Assembly (NCBI GenBank): GCA_029265355.1
Contig: JAJUJL010000001.1
Coordinates: 310,001-374,000, forward strand
Length of the DNA stretch: 64,000 bases
Origin: Chloroflexota bacterium
GTDB taxonomy: Bacteria > Chloroflexota > Anaerolineae > Anaerolineales > UBA4823
Direction: 5' to 3'
Each line of letters starts with the position of its first letter. Within the stretch, counting starts at the first letter, position 1. The notes under the pieces were generated by a model that was given only the letters and a program-made list of their open reading frames with translations, had not been told where the DNA came from and made no database searches. The position numbers and the translations under genes were made by a program. Of the stretch, positions 8,371 to 16,958 are shown in pieces.

Positions 8371-8511
8371 CACCCCCTCCCTGCCCTCACCCAAAATCAA
8401 GAACGGATTTTGGGGGAGGGAGCAAAGTCCCCTCGCACTTCCAGGGAGAGGGCCACGGGCGAGCGCCCACCCCTTTCCTTTAGGGAGGGGGGCAGGGGGG
8501 TAGGTCCCCGG
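8371..8511 (+). repeat. intergenic C/G-rich hairpin repeat, copy 1
   Basis: The core stem pairs CCCTCACCCAAAATC (8384-8398) with GATTTTGGGGGAGGG (8406-8420), with one mismatch. The flanks are CCCT/AGGG-rich. A close copy lies at 9638-9757. Both sit in the spacers on either side of the binding-protein gene, so they will be present in the operon mRNA. Confidence 0.75.
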
Positions 8512-8546
8512 CTTGAACCGAGTAACCGATGCCAGAGGTGCTGTGT

Positions 8547-9626
8547 ATGAACACGAAATTTCTTTTCCCGATCTTCTTTCTCCTGGCGGCGCTGCTGATG
8601 GCGGCTTGCCAGCCTGCGCCGTCCACGCCGCAAGTTACGCAAACCTCATCGCCGCAAGGTCCACAAACCCTCTCCGTGATCACCCACGATTCGTTCGCCG
8701 TGTCCGAGGCGGTGGTGGCGGCTTTCGAGCAGCAGCACAACGCCAGGGTGCAGTTCATCAAGAGCGGCGACGCCGGCGCAACGCTGAACAAGGCCATCCT
8801 CTCCAAGGATAACCCGCTGGGAGATGTGCTCTTCGGTGTGGATAACACCTTCCTGAGCCGGGCGCTGGCGGAGGACATCTTCGAGCCGTACAACTCGCCG
8901 CTGCTGGCGCAGGTCCCCGCCGAGTTCCGCCTGGACGACCAGAATCGCCTGCTGCCCATCGATTACGGCGACGTGTGCCCCAATTACGACATCGCTTATT
9001 TCGAGGATAAGGGCCTGGCGCCGCCGCAGACGCTGGACGACCTGCTCGAGCCGCAGTACAAGGGGCTGCTGGTGGTGCAGAATCCAGCCACCTCCTCGCC
9101 TGGGCTGGCTTTCCTGCTGACAACGGTGGCCAACTACGGCGCGGACGGCTACCTGGAGTACTGGCAGGGACTGGCAGCCAACGACGTGCTGGTGGTCAAC
9201 GGCTGGGACACGGCTTACTACAGCGAGTTCAGCCTGCACGGCGGGACGCGGCCGATCGTCATCTCCTACGGCTCCAGCCCGCCGGCGGAGGTGATCTTCG
9301 CCGAGCAGCCGCTGGAGACAGCCCCCACCGCGGTGGTGACCGGCGGGCGGGCCTGCTTCCGCCAGGTCGAGTTCGCCGGCATCCTGAAGGGCAGCCAGGA
9401 GCGCAAGCTGGCTGAGCAGTGGCTGGATTTCATGCTCTCGCTCGAGTTCCAGCAGGATATGCCGCTGCAGATGTTCGTCTACCCGGTCAATCCGCAGGCG
9501 GCGCTGCCGGACGAGTTCGTGCGCTACAGCGTTATTCCGCAGGAGACCGCCGCGCTCAGCCCGGACGAGATCGCCACCGGGCGCGAGGCCTGGCTGCAAG
9601 CCTGGACAGAGACGGTGCTGCGGTGA
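8547..9626 (+). CDS. thiB: thiamine ABC transporter substrate-binding lipoprotein (ThiB-like)
   Basis: 359 residues from ATG 8547 with GAGGTG upstream. A signal peptide ends in a lipobox LLMAAC, so the protein is probably lipid-anchored outside the membrane. The mature part follows the ThiB/TbpA pattern: TLSVITHDSFAVSEAVVAAF, DNPLGDVLFGVDNTFLSRA, IDYGDVCPNYD, NPATSSPGLAFLL and a WTETVLR end. Binding proteins of this group capture thiamine and its phosphates. It lies between the kinase and the permease under one TPP riboswitch. A related iron(III)-binding protein is the main alternative, but the riboswitch and the GDVCPNYD-type motif favour thiamine. Confidence 0.92.
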   Translation: MNTKFLFPIFFLLAALLMAACQPAPSTPQVTQTSSPQGPQTLSVITHDSFAVSEAVVAAFEQQHNARVQFIKSGDAGATLNKAILSKDNPLGDVLFGVDNTFLSRALAEDIFEPYNSPLLAQVPAEFRLDDQNRLLPIDYGDVCPNYDIAYFEDKGLAPPQTLDDLLEPQYKGLLVVQNPATSSPGLAFLLTTVANYGADGYLEYWQGLAANDVLVVNGWDTAYYSEFSLHGGTRPIVISYGSSPPAEVIFAEQPLETAPTAVVTGGRACFRQVEFAGILKGSQERKLAEQWLDFMLSLEFQQDMPLQMFVYPVNPQAALPDEFVRYSVIPQETAALSPDEIATGREAWLQAWTETVLR

Positions 9627-9637
9627 GGGCTATGCCC

Positions 9638-9757
9638 AACCCCCTGCCTGCCCTCCCCCAAAATCAAGAACGGGTTTTGGGGGAGGGAGTAAATCCCGCG
9701 CCCTCCCAGGGAGAGGGCCGGGGTGAGGCTGAGCGCCTCCCCCTTCCCAGGGAGATG
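9638..9757 (+). repeat. intergenic C/G-rich hairpin repeat, copy 2
   Basis: CCCTCCCCCAAAATC (9651-9665) pairs with GGTTTTGGGGGAGGG (9673-9687). It is closely similar to copy 1 at 8371-8511 in both stem and flanks. It separates the binding-protein and permease genes and ends a few bases before the permease start. Confidence 0.75.
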
Positions 9758-9763
9758 CCCTGA

Positions 9764-11464
9764 GTGAGGGTAAAATCGCTCGCCCTGCTGTGGATGGCGC
9801 CGCTGGGCTTCCTGGCGCTGTTCTATTTTTACCCGCTGGGCAGCATCCTGCAGCTCAGCTTCGCCCGCAGCGCTGGCGGGGCGGCCGGCGCGCTGCTGGA
9901 GGCGCTCCGTTCGGTTGCAGTGCGGGAGGCGCTGTGGTTCACACTGTGGCAGGCGGCGCTTTCCACGCTGTTGACGCTGTTGGTGGGGCTGCCAGGGGCT
10001 TACCTGCTGGCGCGCTACCAGTTCCGGGGAAAATCCTGGCTGATGGCGCTGGCCAGTGTGCCCTTTGTGCTGCCCACGCCGGTGGTGGCGGCGGCGTTCC
10101 ATGCCCTGTTGGGGCCGCGCGGCTGGGCCAACCAGCTCCTGATGAGCCTGCTGCAGCTCGAAACGCCGCCCATCGCTTTCGTCAACAGCCTGGCAGCCAT
10201 ACTGGCAGCCCACGTTTTCTACAACACCACCATTGTGCTGCGCGTGGTGGGGGATTTCTGGTCGCGGCTCGACCCGCGCTTGTGGCAGGCGGCCCAGGCG
10301 CTGGGGGCGTCGCGCCGCCAGCGCTTTTTGCGGCTGACGCTGCCGCTGCTGGCGCCAGCCATCGCCGCCGCATCCCTGCTGGTGTTCATCTTCGATTTCA
10401 CTTCCTTCGGTGTCATCCTGCTGCTGGGCGGGCCGCGCTTTGCCACGCTGGAGGTGGCCATCTACCAGCAAGCCACCGGGCTGTTCAACCTGCCGCTGGC
10501 GGCGGCGCTCTCCTTGATCCAGCTCGTCTGCACACTGTCGCTGACCGTGATCTACTCACGGCTGTCGGCGCGCCTCAGCCGCCCGCTCAGCCTGCGTCCG
10601 CGAACCTATACGCAGCAGCGCCTGCGCACCTGGCGCACCCGCCTGGCGGCCGGCCTGCTGGCGGGCGCCCTGCTGGTTTTCTTCACCCTGCCGCTGGCCG
10701 CCCTGGCGCTGCGCTCGGTGACCAGCATTGAGGCCCGCAGCCGCCTGGATCGCCCTGCCGCCCCCGGCTTGACGCTGGATTATTACCGTGAGCTGGGCGT
10801 CAACCGGCGCGGCTCGCTCTTCTACGTCACACCCGCGACGGCGATCGCCATCTCGCTGGGCTACGCCGCGGCCACGGTGCTGCTGGCGTTGGCCTTGGGG
10901 CTGCCGGTGGCCTGGGCGCTGGCGCGCGGCGGCGATGCGCCGCTCAACCGCTGGTTGGACCCGCTGCTCCTGCTGCCGCTGGGCACCTCGGCGGTCACCC
11001 TGGGGCTGGGCTTCATCGTGGCCCTGGACCGCCCGCCGCTGGACCTGCGCGCTTCGCCGCTGCTGCCCCCTTTGGCGCACACGCTGGTGGCTTTCCCCTT
11101 CGTGGTGCGCAGCCTGGCGCCAGCGCTGCGCTCCGTGCGTCCGCGGCTGCGCCAGGCGGCGGCCGTGCTGGGCGCATCGCCCTGGCAGGCGCTGCGGCGC
11201 ATCGAGCTGCCCATCATCGGGCGCGCTCTGCTGGTGGGAGCGGCCTTCGCCTTCAGCATCTCGATGGGCGAATTCGGCGCCACGGCGGTCATCGCCCGTC
11301 CAGAATACCCCACCATACCCATTGCCATCTACCGCCTGCTCTCGCTGCCCGGCAGCCTGAACTATGGGCAGGCCATGGCGCTGAGCGCCATCCTGATGGC
11401 GGTCACCGCCGGCAGCATCCTGGCCATCGACCGGCTGCGCACAGGCGAGGGAGACGAGTTCTAG
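9764..11464 (+). CDS. thiP: thiamine ABC transporter permease (ThiP-like, two fused halves)
   Basis: 566 residues from GTG 9764. The protein is a tandem fusion of two permease units with about twelve membrane segments, as in ThiP and FbpB. Each half carries an EAA-type cytoplasmic loop: AAQALGASRRQRFLRLTLPLL in the first and AAAVLGASPWQALRRIELPII in the second, where the ATPase docks. The link between the halves is basic (RPRTYTQQRLRTWRTR). It forms the membrane channel for thiamine together with the neighbouring ThiB and ThiQ. The stop at 11464 is one base from the ATPase ATG at 11466. Length and organisation fit the family. Confidence 0.92.
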   Translation: MRVKSLALLWMAPLGFLALFYFYPLGSILQLSFARSAGGAAGALLEALRSVAVREALWFTLWQAALSTLLTLLVGLPGAYLLARYQFRGKSWLMALASVPFVLPTPVVAAAFHALLGPRGWANQLLMSLLQLETPPIAFVNSLAAILAAHVFYNTTIVLRVVGDFWSRLDPRLWQAAQALGASRRQRFLRLTLPLLAPAIAAASLLVFIFDFTSFGVILLLGGPRFATLEVAIYQQATGLFNLPLAAALSLIQLVCTLSLTVIYSRLSARLSRPLSLRPRTYTQQRLRTWRTRLAAGLLAGALLVFFTLPLAALALRSVTSIEARSRLDRPAAPGLTLDYYRELGVNRRGSLFYVTPATAIAISLGYAAATVLLALALGLPVAWALARGGDAPLNRWLDPLLLLPLGTSAVTLGLGFIVALDRPPLDLRASPLLPPLAHTLVAFPFVVRSLAPALRSVRPRLRQAAAVLGASPWQALRRIELPIIGRALLVGAAFAFSISMGEFGATAVIARPEYPTIPIAIYRLLSLPGSLNYGQAMALSAILMAVTAGSILAIDRLRTGEGDEF

Positions 11465-11465
11465 T

Positions 11466-12623
11466 ATGTTGCAGCAACGCTTCTTTACACGCCCGAAAAA
11501 AGGGGCCGGGGGTGGGGAGGACCATACAGCCCAGATGGGTAATCACCCTGGGCTGCAGATTGTCGATATCCACAAATCTTTCGGCAGCAAGCTGGCGCTG
11601 GCCGGGGTATCTTTGCAGGTGCTGCCCGGCGAGATCCTGGCGGTGCTGGGTCCCAGCGGCTGCGGCAAGTCCACCTTGCTGCACATCATCGCCGGGCTGG
11701 AAACGCCCGAGCGCGGCCGGGTGCTTTGGGACGGGGTCGACCTGGCCGGTACGCCCGCCCACCAGCGCGGCTTTGGGCTGATGTTCCAGGATTACGCCCT
11801 CTTCCCGCACATGAACGTCTTCCAAAACGTGGCCTTCGGGCTGCAGATGGCCGGCCTGCCGCCGGCCGAGACCCAGGCGCGCGTGGCGGAAACCCTGGCG
11901 CTGGTCAACCTGCCCGAGATGGCGCAGCGCGATGTGAACACGCTCTCCGGCGGCGAGCAGCAGCGCGTGGCCCTGGGGCGCGCCCTGGCGCCGCGCCCAC
12001 GCCTGCTGATGCTGGACGAGCCTTTGGGCGCCCTGGATCGCGCTCTGCGCGAGCGCCTGCTGCTCGAGCTGCTGGCCATCCTGCGTCGTCTGCAGCAGAC
12101 CGCTATCTATGTCACCCACGACCAGGAGGAGGCCTTCTCGCTGGCCGACCGGGTGGCGGTGATGCAGGCGGGGCGCATCGTGCAGAGCGGCGCGCCGCAG
12201 GACATCTACCTGCACCCGGCCACGCCTTTTGTGGCGCGCTTCCTGGGCATGGGCAATTTGATCGAGGGGCGGGTGAATACTCCTGGCCAGGTGGAGACGG
12301 CCCTGGGCGCCCTGCCGCTTCCCGGGGCGCAGCCAGGGACTGGGCTGGTGCTGCTGCGCCCGGACGCCGCCGAGCTGGTTGCCGCGGATGCGCCGCTCCG
12401 GGCCGGCCGCTTCCGCCTGCAGGGTGAGCTGCGCGCCTGCTCATTCCGCGGCCGCACCTGGCAGGCGGAGGTGGTGACGCGCGGCGTGGCGCTGCGCTTC
12501 GAGCTGCCCGCCGCGGGACAGGTGTGCGCCGCCGGTCAGCCGGTCACGCTGGAGATCGACCCGGTGCAGGCGCTGCAGTGGTACCCGGGCGCCGTTTCCC
12601 CCGAATCGGCGGATCTTGCTTGA
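11466..12623 (+). CDS. thiQ: thiamine ABC transporter ATP-binding protein (ThiQ-like)
   Basis: 385 residues from ATG 11466; ATG 11535 is a possible later start that would remove a basic, Gly-rich 23-residue extension. Walker A GPSGCGKSTLL, Q-loop MFQDYALFPHMNVF, signature LSGGEQQRVALGRAL, Walker B LLMLDEPLGALD and the switch His in YVTHDQEEAF are all intact. A C-terminal regulatory domain of about 130 residues follows, longer than in enteric ThiQ and more like the MalK/PotA group. It powers the import of thiamine with the preceding permease and binding protein. Last gene of the riboswitch operon. Confidence 0.92.
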   Translation: MLQQRFFTRPKKGAGGGEDHTAQMGNHPGLQIVDIHKSFGSKLALAGVSLQVLPGEILAVLGPSGCGKSTLLHIIAGLETPERGRVLWDGVDLAGTPAHQRGFGLMFQDYALFPHMNVFQNVAFGLQMAGLPPAETQARVAETLALVNLPEMAQRDVNTLSGGEQQRVALGRALAPRPRLLMLDEPLGALDRALRERLLLELLAILRRLQQTAIYVTHDQEEAFSLADRVAVMQAGRIVQSGAPQDIYLHPATPFVARFLGMGNLIEGRVNTPGQVETALGALPLPGAQPGTGLVLLRPDAAELVAADAPLRAGRFRLQGELRACSFRGRTWQAEVVTRGVALRFELPAAGQVCAAGQPVTLEIDPVQALQWYPGAVSPESADLA

Positions 12624-12660
12624 TCATCCCTGCTGAGCCGGCGAAGATCATCGAGATCGC

Positions 12661-12689
12661 TTGACACGCATACCATCCATATTTATAAT
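12661..12689 (+). promoter_or_regulatory. perfect consensus sigma-70 promoter
   Basis: TTGACA at 12661-12666, 17 bases, TATAAT at 12684-12689. Both hexamers and the spacing match the consensus exactly. Transcription would start near 12696, leaving an 86-base leader before the rhodanese gene. Confidence 0.85.
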
Positions 12690-12781
12690 AAATATCATCA
12701 ATATTGTCGGTAAAGATTGGGGCGCGGTTTACAGACCACGCTCAATGGTTCAGAGGTTTGAATCAATAAAGGAGAGTGCTC

Positions 12782-13627
12782 ATGACGCAAGGTTACGCCC
12801 ATCCCGAGTACCTGGTGGAGACAGATTGGGTTGCCGCCCACCTGGATGACCCGTCCATCCGCCTGGTGGAGTCCAACGAGGATTACCTGCTCTACGACAC
12901 CGGGCACATCCCCGGGGCGGTCAAGGTGGATTGGTTCACCACCCTGCAGCACCCGCTGCGCCGCGATTTCATCACCAAGCGCGAATTCGAGAAAATGTGC
13001 TCCAGCCTGGGCATCGCCAACGATACCACGGTGGTGTTCTACGGTGACAAATCCAACTGGTTCGCCACCTACGCCCTGTGGCTGTTCCGCTATTACGGGC
13101 ACCAGCGTTTGAAGATCATGAACGGCGGGCGCGCCAAGTGGGTCAAAGAGAATCGCCCGCTCACCAAAGTTGTGCCATCCTATCCCGCCGCGCAGTACCA
13201 GGCCAGCGATCCGGACGACAGCATCCGCGCTTTTCGCGACGAGGTCTTTGGACAGGTGGCGAAGCGCAAGCCGCTGGTGGATGTGCGCTCGCCCCGCGAG
13301 TACACCGGCGAGCTGCTGCACATGCCCAATTATCCGCAGGAAGGCGCGACGCGCGGCGGGCATATCCCCGGGGCGGTCAACATCCCCTGGGCGACCGCCA
13401 CCAACGAGTCGGATTCGACCTTTAAATCCGCCGAAGAGCTGCGCCAGCTCTACGAGAGCCAGGGCATCACCCCAGACAAGGAGATCATCGCCTACTGCCG
13501 CATTGGCGAGCGCTCCTCGCACACCTGGTTCGCGCTCACTTATCTGCTGGGCTATCCCAAGGTTAAGAACTACGATGGCTCATGGACGGAGTGGGGTAAC
13601 CTGGTAAACGCCCCCATCGAAAAATGA
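12782..13627 (+). CDS. thiosulfate/3-mercaptopyruvate sulfurtransferase (two-domain rhodanese)
   Basis: 281 residues from ATG 12782, preceded by AAGGAG. Two rhodanese domains are visible. The N-terminal one is non-catalytic and has [23 protein letters not shown]. The C-terminal one has [25 protein letters not shown] and the active-site loop [11 protein letters not shown] with its catalytic Cys. These enzymes move a sulfane sulfur from thiosulfate to cyanide or a thiol acceptor. The CRIGERS loop is typical of thiosulfate sulfurtransferases. The gene stands alone between a perfect promoter and a strong terminator, which predicts high constitutive expression. Sulfur supply for the thiamine or Fe-S pathways is only a guess. 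Confidence 0.93.
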   Translation: MTQGYAHPEYLVETDWVAAHLDDPSIRLVESNEDYLLYDTGHIPGAVKVDWFTTLQHPLRRDFITKREFEKMCSSLGIANDTTVVFYGDKSNWFATYALWLFRYYGHQRLKIMNGGRAKWVKENRPLTKVVPSYPAAQYQASDPDDSIRAFRDEVFGQVAKRKPLVDVRSPREYTGELLHMPNYPQEGATRGGHIPGAVNIPWATATNESDSTFKSAEELRQLYESQGITPDKEIIAYCRIGERSSHTWFALTYLLGYPKVKNYDGSWTEWGNLVNAPIEK

Positions 13628-13635
13628 TGGCCACG

Positions 13636-13688
13636 CGATGGGGTTGTTCGGGCGGCGTGATACTCGAACAACCCCATCGTTTTTTTTT
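13636..13688 (+). terminator. strong intrinsic terminator
   Basis: CGATGGGGTTGTTCG (13636-13650) pairs perfectly with CGAACAACCCCATCG (13665-13679) around a 14-base loop, followed by nine T residues. It starts nine bases after the rhodanese stop. Confidence 0.95.
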
Positions 13689-13705
13689 AACCACCGGGCT
13701 ATTGG

Positions 13706-13912
13706 CTACAAAATCTGCAAGAGCTGCGCTCCCACCTCGAAGCCAAGATATTCCAAGATGGCGTCGCCGGTGTACCACAGCACCACCAGAGAGGCGATGC
13801 AGCAGCAGCACAGCACCACGATCACCACGATGGCGATGATCAGGGTGTTGTTGTTGCGCTTGCGGGCTTGATCGAAGGACTGCACAGTTGAATCGAAATC
13901 GTCTTGCATCAT
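13706..13912 (-). CDS. small single-pass membrane protein with a four-Cys run
   Basis: 68 residues from ATG 13912 (or ATG 13909), with AGGAG four to seven bases upstream. A charged N-terminus (QDDFDSTVQSFDQARKRNNN) is followed by one strongly hydrophobic segment, TLIIAIVVIVVLCCCCIASL, and a short outside tail. Four consecutive Cys lie in the membrane span. Such runs may be palmitoylation-like, metal-binding or simply compositional; no family was recognised. It lies head-on to the rhodanese terminator and downstream of a repeat. The length, ribosome site and clean membrane segment support a real gene. Confidence 0.65.
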   Translation of the reverse strand: MMQDDFDSTVQSFDQARKRNNNTLIIAIVVIVVLCCCCIASLVVLWYTGDAILEYLGFEVGAQLLQIL

Positions 13913-13924
13913 GACTCTCCTTTT

Positions 13925-14062
13925 TTGATCTTAGCTGTCATTGCGAGACCAGCGTCGGGCATTTTACATCCGCCTGGGCCTGGCAGCCTGCCCAGAGCGG
14001 AGCGAAGGGCAGCAATCTCCACGCCGGCCGGGAGACTGCTTCGTTTCACTCGCCGTGACAGG
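13925..14062. repeat. dispersed intergenic repeat, copy B
   Basis: Opens TTGATCTTAGCTGTCATT, shared with copies A and C; AGACCAGCGTCGGG is shared with copy C. Unlike the other copies it ends with a dyad: AGCAATCTCC pairs with GGGAGACTGCT and the outer GTCATTGCGAG pairs with CTCGCCGTGAC. It fills nearly the entire spacer between two minus-strand membrane-protein genes, ending just before the ribosome site of the 13706-13912 gene. Confidence 0.75.
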
Positions 14063-14065
14063 TCG

Positions 14066-14632
14066 TTAAGCGCTCCTCTGCTGCGAGCGATGGCTGAGGC
14101 GGCTGATCAGGTAGGCTGCCAGGAGGACCGCCACGACCACCAGTACCACCGGCACAAGCACCGACAACACCGAAACAATGGTAGATACTACATCTTCCAG
14201 GATGCTGACGGGCACGTTGCCTGCGCCGCCGGTGGTTGCCGTGACCGCCGGGCGGATGGCCAGCGACTTGGCGGCGTGCACGCCGCCCGCTACCAGCAAC
14301 CCCAACGCCAGCGAGAAGATCGGGTTCACATCGGTGATCACGCGGGCGCTGGCCGCAAAGACAATGGCGCCAGCGGTGGGGCGCACAAAGGTCTGGATGG
14401 CATCGTTGATATGGTTGACCGCCGGTACCTTGTCTGCAAAAAATTCTATCAGAGAAAGCACCACCAGCAGGCCGATAATCCACCAGCTCTCCAGCGCGTT
14501 CCACGGCTCGCTCAGGTTGATCAGGTCGGTGAAGCGCGAGATCAGGGCGATCACCAGCAGCGGGATATAGGCATTTAGACCTGCGCTGGCGGACAGGCCA
14601 AAAGCGGAAAATATGCCGGTCAGAAGTTCCAT
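14066..14632 (-). CDS. DUF4126 membrane protein
   Basis: 188 residues from ATG 14632, preceded by AAGGA. The N-terminal GIFSAFGLSASAGLNAYIPLLV motif and the following ALISRF segment are the DUF4126 signature. About four to five hydrophobic segments are present (residues 5-30, 50-66, 83-115 and a long C-terminal helix with VVLVVVAVLLAAYLI). FADKVPAVNHINDAIQTFVRP in the middle is also typical. The function of this inner-membrane family is unknown. The gene is flanked on both sides by copies of the same dispersed repeat. The short charged end RLSHRSQQRSA would be cytoplasmic. Confidence 0.87.
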   Translation of the reverse strand: MELLTGIFSAFGLSASAGLNAYIPLLVIALISRFTDLINLSEPWNALESWWIIGLLVVLSLIEFFADKVPAVNHINDAIQTFVRPTAGAIVFAASARVITDVNPIFSLALGLLVAGGVHAAKSLAIRPAVTATTGGAGNVPVSILEDVVSTIVSVLSVLVPVVLVVVAVLLAAYLISRLSHRSQQRSA

Positions 14633-14644
14633 AGCGCTTCCTTT

Positions 14645-14779
14645 TTGATCTTGGCTGTCATTTCGAGACCAGCGTCGGGTGTTTTTTACCCGCCTGATGC
14701 TGAGGCGTTCTTCTCAGCCCTGGTCGTGACAATCTCCTATCAGGTCATTTTGCGTAGCCCACATCGTGCGAGCAGCTTA
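14645..14779. repeat. dispersed intergenic repeat, copy C
   Basis: Starts TTGATCTTGGCTGTCATT and ends TGCGAGCAGCTTA. Its final 60 bases match copy A at 54 positions; AGACCAGCGTCGGG is shared with copy B. It lies between the DUF2085 stop at 14797 and the start of the DUF4126 gene, whose ribosome site directly follows the repeat end. Confidence 0.75.
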
Positions 14780-14796
14780 TGCGGCTGCTGGCGTCT

Positions 14797-15615
14797 TCAT
14801 CCCAGGGTGAAGCCCTGCCAGGTGCCGGTCAGCCAGAAACGCGCCAGGTCGAGCAGGGCGATCTGCAACAGCGCTGCGCCGAAGCCAACAGCAACGGACA
14901 GCCCCAGGTGCAGCCAGCTCCTGGCCTGGTTCTCACGGTGAAACGCCATCAGCCACAGCATGCTGTAGGTAGTGGTCAGGATCAAGAGCACCCCGGCCGC
15001 GCTGATCAGCGCCAGCGGGTAGAGGATGGCCGGTTTTTCGGTGAGCACCAGCGCGTCCATGCCCAGCGCCAGCAGGATCAGCAAGCCCAGGCTGCGCCAG
15101 TTTGCCAGCGCCGGCCGCGGGTCGTGGTCGATCCAGGCCGTCTGATTGAAGGCCGGGTACAGGGCTGCGGCGATCACCAGTCCCATGCCAGTGCCGGTCA
15201 GCAGGCGCGTCCAGTTGAAGGTCTCATACAGGTGGGGGACGAACGGAATCAGGCTGAGGAATGAATTGCCGCCGTCGATGACGAAAGCCAGCGCCAACCC
15301 TCCCAGGACGAACATGATCGACTTGGGCGGCAGGCCGCTGCGCCGCCGGGCGGTCGCCGCCTGGAAAGCAAGGCCGAGCACGGCGCCCAGGTACATGCCG
15401 CTGCAGCGGGCGCACAGCGGCAACGGTCGCCCATGCAGGTGGAAAGAGCGCGCCTCGATGCGGTGGCAGACCGCGTAGCCGATGGCATCTGCTTTGCCGA
15501 GCAAGCCTGCCGGTGTGTTGATCATCCATCCCAAGGCCAGCAGCGCCACCGCCAGGTACACCAGGCGGCTCCATCCTTGCGGCCTGTCGCGCAGACCGAT
15601 CGCCTCGTTGTGCAT
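14797..15615 (-). CDS. DUF2085 membrane protein
   Basis: 272 residues from ATG 15615. Upstream in-frame sequence to 15846 is Cys/Arg-rich noise overlapping the leader of the divergent gene. The DUF2085 hallmark AVCHRIEARSFHLHGRPLPLCARCSGMYLG spans two Cys/His groups (CH and CARC) beside the first membrane helix. About six further hydrophobic segments follow, ending in LLDLARFWLTGTW. The Cys-His arrangement suggests metal or heme binding, but no function is known. It is transcribed divergently from the DUF3048 pair and is the first of three small membrane-protein genes on this strand. Confidence 0.88.
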   Translation of the reverse strand: MHNEAIGLRDRPQGWSRLVYLAVALLALGWMINTPAGLLGKADAIGYAVCHRIEARSFHLHGRPLPLCARCSGMYLGAVLGLAFQAATARRRSGLPPKSIMFVLGGLALAFVIDGGNSFLSLIPFVPHLYETFNWTRLLTGTGMGLVIAAALYPAFNQTAWIDHDPRPALANWRSLGLLILLALGMDALVLTEKPAILYPLALISAAGVLLILTTTYSMLWLMAFHRENQARSWLHLGLSVAVGFGAALLQIALLDLARFWLTGTWQGFTLG

Positions 15616-15746
15616 AAACCGATTATAGATGTTTTCCCTCAAAACGCAAGCGGGACGGCATTCCCAATCGGCGGCGGTTGGCAAAGGCCTGCAGACGCGG
15701 TATGATAGCCCATAATAAAGAAAACAACATTGGAGACACCTTTCGC

Positions 15747-16958
15747 ATGAAACGAACCCTACTGCTGTTCCTTTTGCTGGCGCTGCTGCTGGCAGGCTGC
15801 AACGCCGCCGAGCCGGCGCCGCTGCCCACCCCAACGCAGGCGACAACGGATACCGCCACCAGCCAACCCACCCCGCTGCCCAGCGAGACGCCCACGCCTG
15901 AGCCCAGCGCCACGCCCACTCCCCTGCCCAGCGAGACGCCCACTCCCATACCGCAGGATTACGGCCCGTCCAATTTCCCGGCAGACGTCAATCCGCTCAC
16001 CGGTCTGAAGGTGGGCGATCCCAACCTGCTGGAGCGCCGCCCGGTAGCCATCAAGCTGCAGCTCTTCCCGCGCGGCCAGCGCCCGGTGTTTGGCGTTTCA
16101 CTGGCAGACGTGGTCTACGACTACTACCAGAACAACGGCCTGACGCGCTTGAACGCCGTGTTCTACGGCCAGGACGCCGAGCAGGTCGGGCCGATCCGCT
16201 CAGCGCGCCTGTTCGACGGCGCCATCGTGCGCATGTACAAAGCCCTCTTCGCCTTTGGCGGGGCGGACGCGCGCATTCTGACGCCCATGCTCAACTCCGA
16301 TTACGGCGACCGCTTGATCCTGGAGGGCAGCAGCACCTGCCCGGCCTTGTGCCGCCAGGATCCGAACGGTTTCAATTTCCTGGTTGGCAATACCGCCGAG
16401 ATCGGCAAATACGCCGCTGGGCGCGGCGTGAGCAACACCCGCCAGGACCTGTCCGGAACGACCTTCACCCACCAGCCCCCTACCGGTGGCGCGAGCGGCG
16501 TGCAGCTCTCGGCGCGCTACTCGATCAGCGCCTATGTGCGCTGGGATTACGATCCCGCCAGTGGGCGCTACCTGCGCTTCCAGGATGCCCAGGAAGACCA
16601 GAACAACCAGAACGAGGTCTACGAGCCTTTCATGGATGGTTTGACAGAGCAGCAAGTGGGCGCCGAGAATGTGATCGTGCTGCTTGTCAATCACGAGTTC
16701 CTGCTGCGGCAGGCCAACAACGAGATCGTCAACATCCAGCTCTCCGGCAGCGGCACTGCCTACGCCTTCCGCGATGGTCTGGTCTACCAACTGCTGTGGA
16801 ACCGCCCCGCGCCGGAGACGATGGTGTTCCTGACTTTTCCGGATGGCACGCCCTATGCCCTCAAGCCCGGCGTCACCTGGTACCAGGTGATGGGCGCCAG
16901 CACTCTCACCCAGGTGAAGGATAACGGTGTGTGGCGCTTTGAGCTGCGCCTGCCCTGA
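15747..16958 (+). CDS. DUF3048 lipoprotein, copy 1
   Basis: 403 residues from ATG 15747, with GGAGA ten bases upstream. A signal peptide ends in LLLAGC, so the protein should be lipid-anchored on the outer face. A Thr-Pro-rich linker of about 55 residues follows, then two DUF3048 units: NPLTGLKVGDPNLLERRPVAIKL, GLTRLNAVFYG, EQVGPIRSARLFD, and the C-terminal YAFRDGLVYQLLWNRP with VTWYQVM. The family (YerB-like) has no established activity. The sequence of copy 2 immediately downstream follows it block for block. TATGAT at 15701 may be its -10. Confidence 0.9.
   Translation: MKRTLLLFLLLALLLAGCNAAEPAPLPTPTQATTDTATSQPTPLPSETPTPEPSATPTPLPSETPTPIPQDYGPSNFPADVNPLTGLKVGDPNLLERRPVAIKLQLFPRGQRPVFGVSLADVVYDYYQNNGLTRLNAVFYGQDAEQVGPIRSARLFDGAIVRMYKALFAFGGADARILTPMLNSDYGDRLILEGSSTCPALCRQDPNGFNFLVGNTAEIGKYAAGRGVSNTRQDLSGTTFTHQPPTGGASGVQLSARYSISAYVRWDYDPASGRYLRFQDAQEDQNNQNEVYEPFMDGLTEQQVGAENVIVLLVNHEFLLRQANNEIVNIQLSGSGTAYAFRDGLVYQLLWNRPAPETMVFLTFPDGTPYALKPGVTWYQVMGASTLTQVKDNGVWRFELRLP

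Noticed and set aside
14797-15846. 349-codon version of the DUF2085 gene
   Set aside because: The first 77 codons lack family similarity and overlap the leader and start of the divergent DUF3048 gene; ATG 15615 starts just before the first helix.
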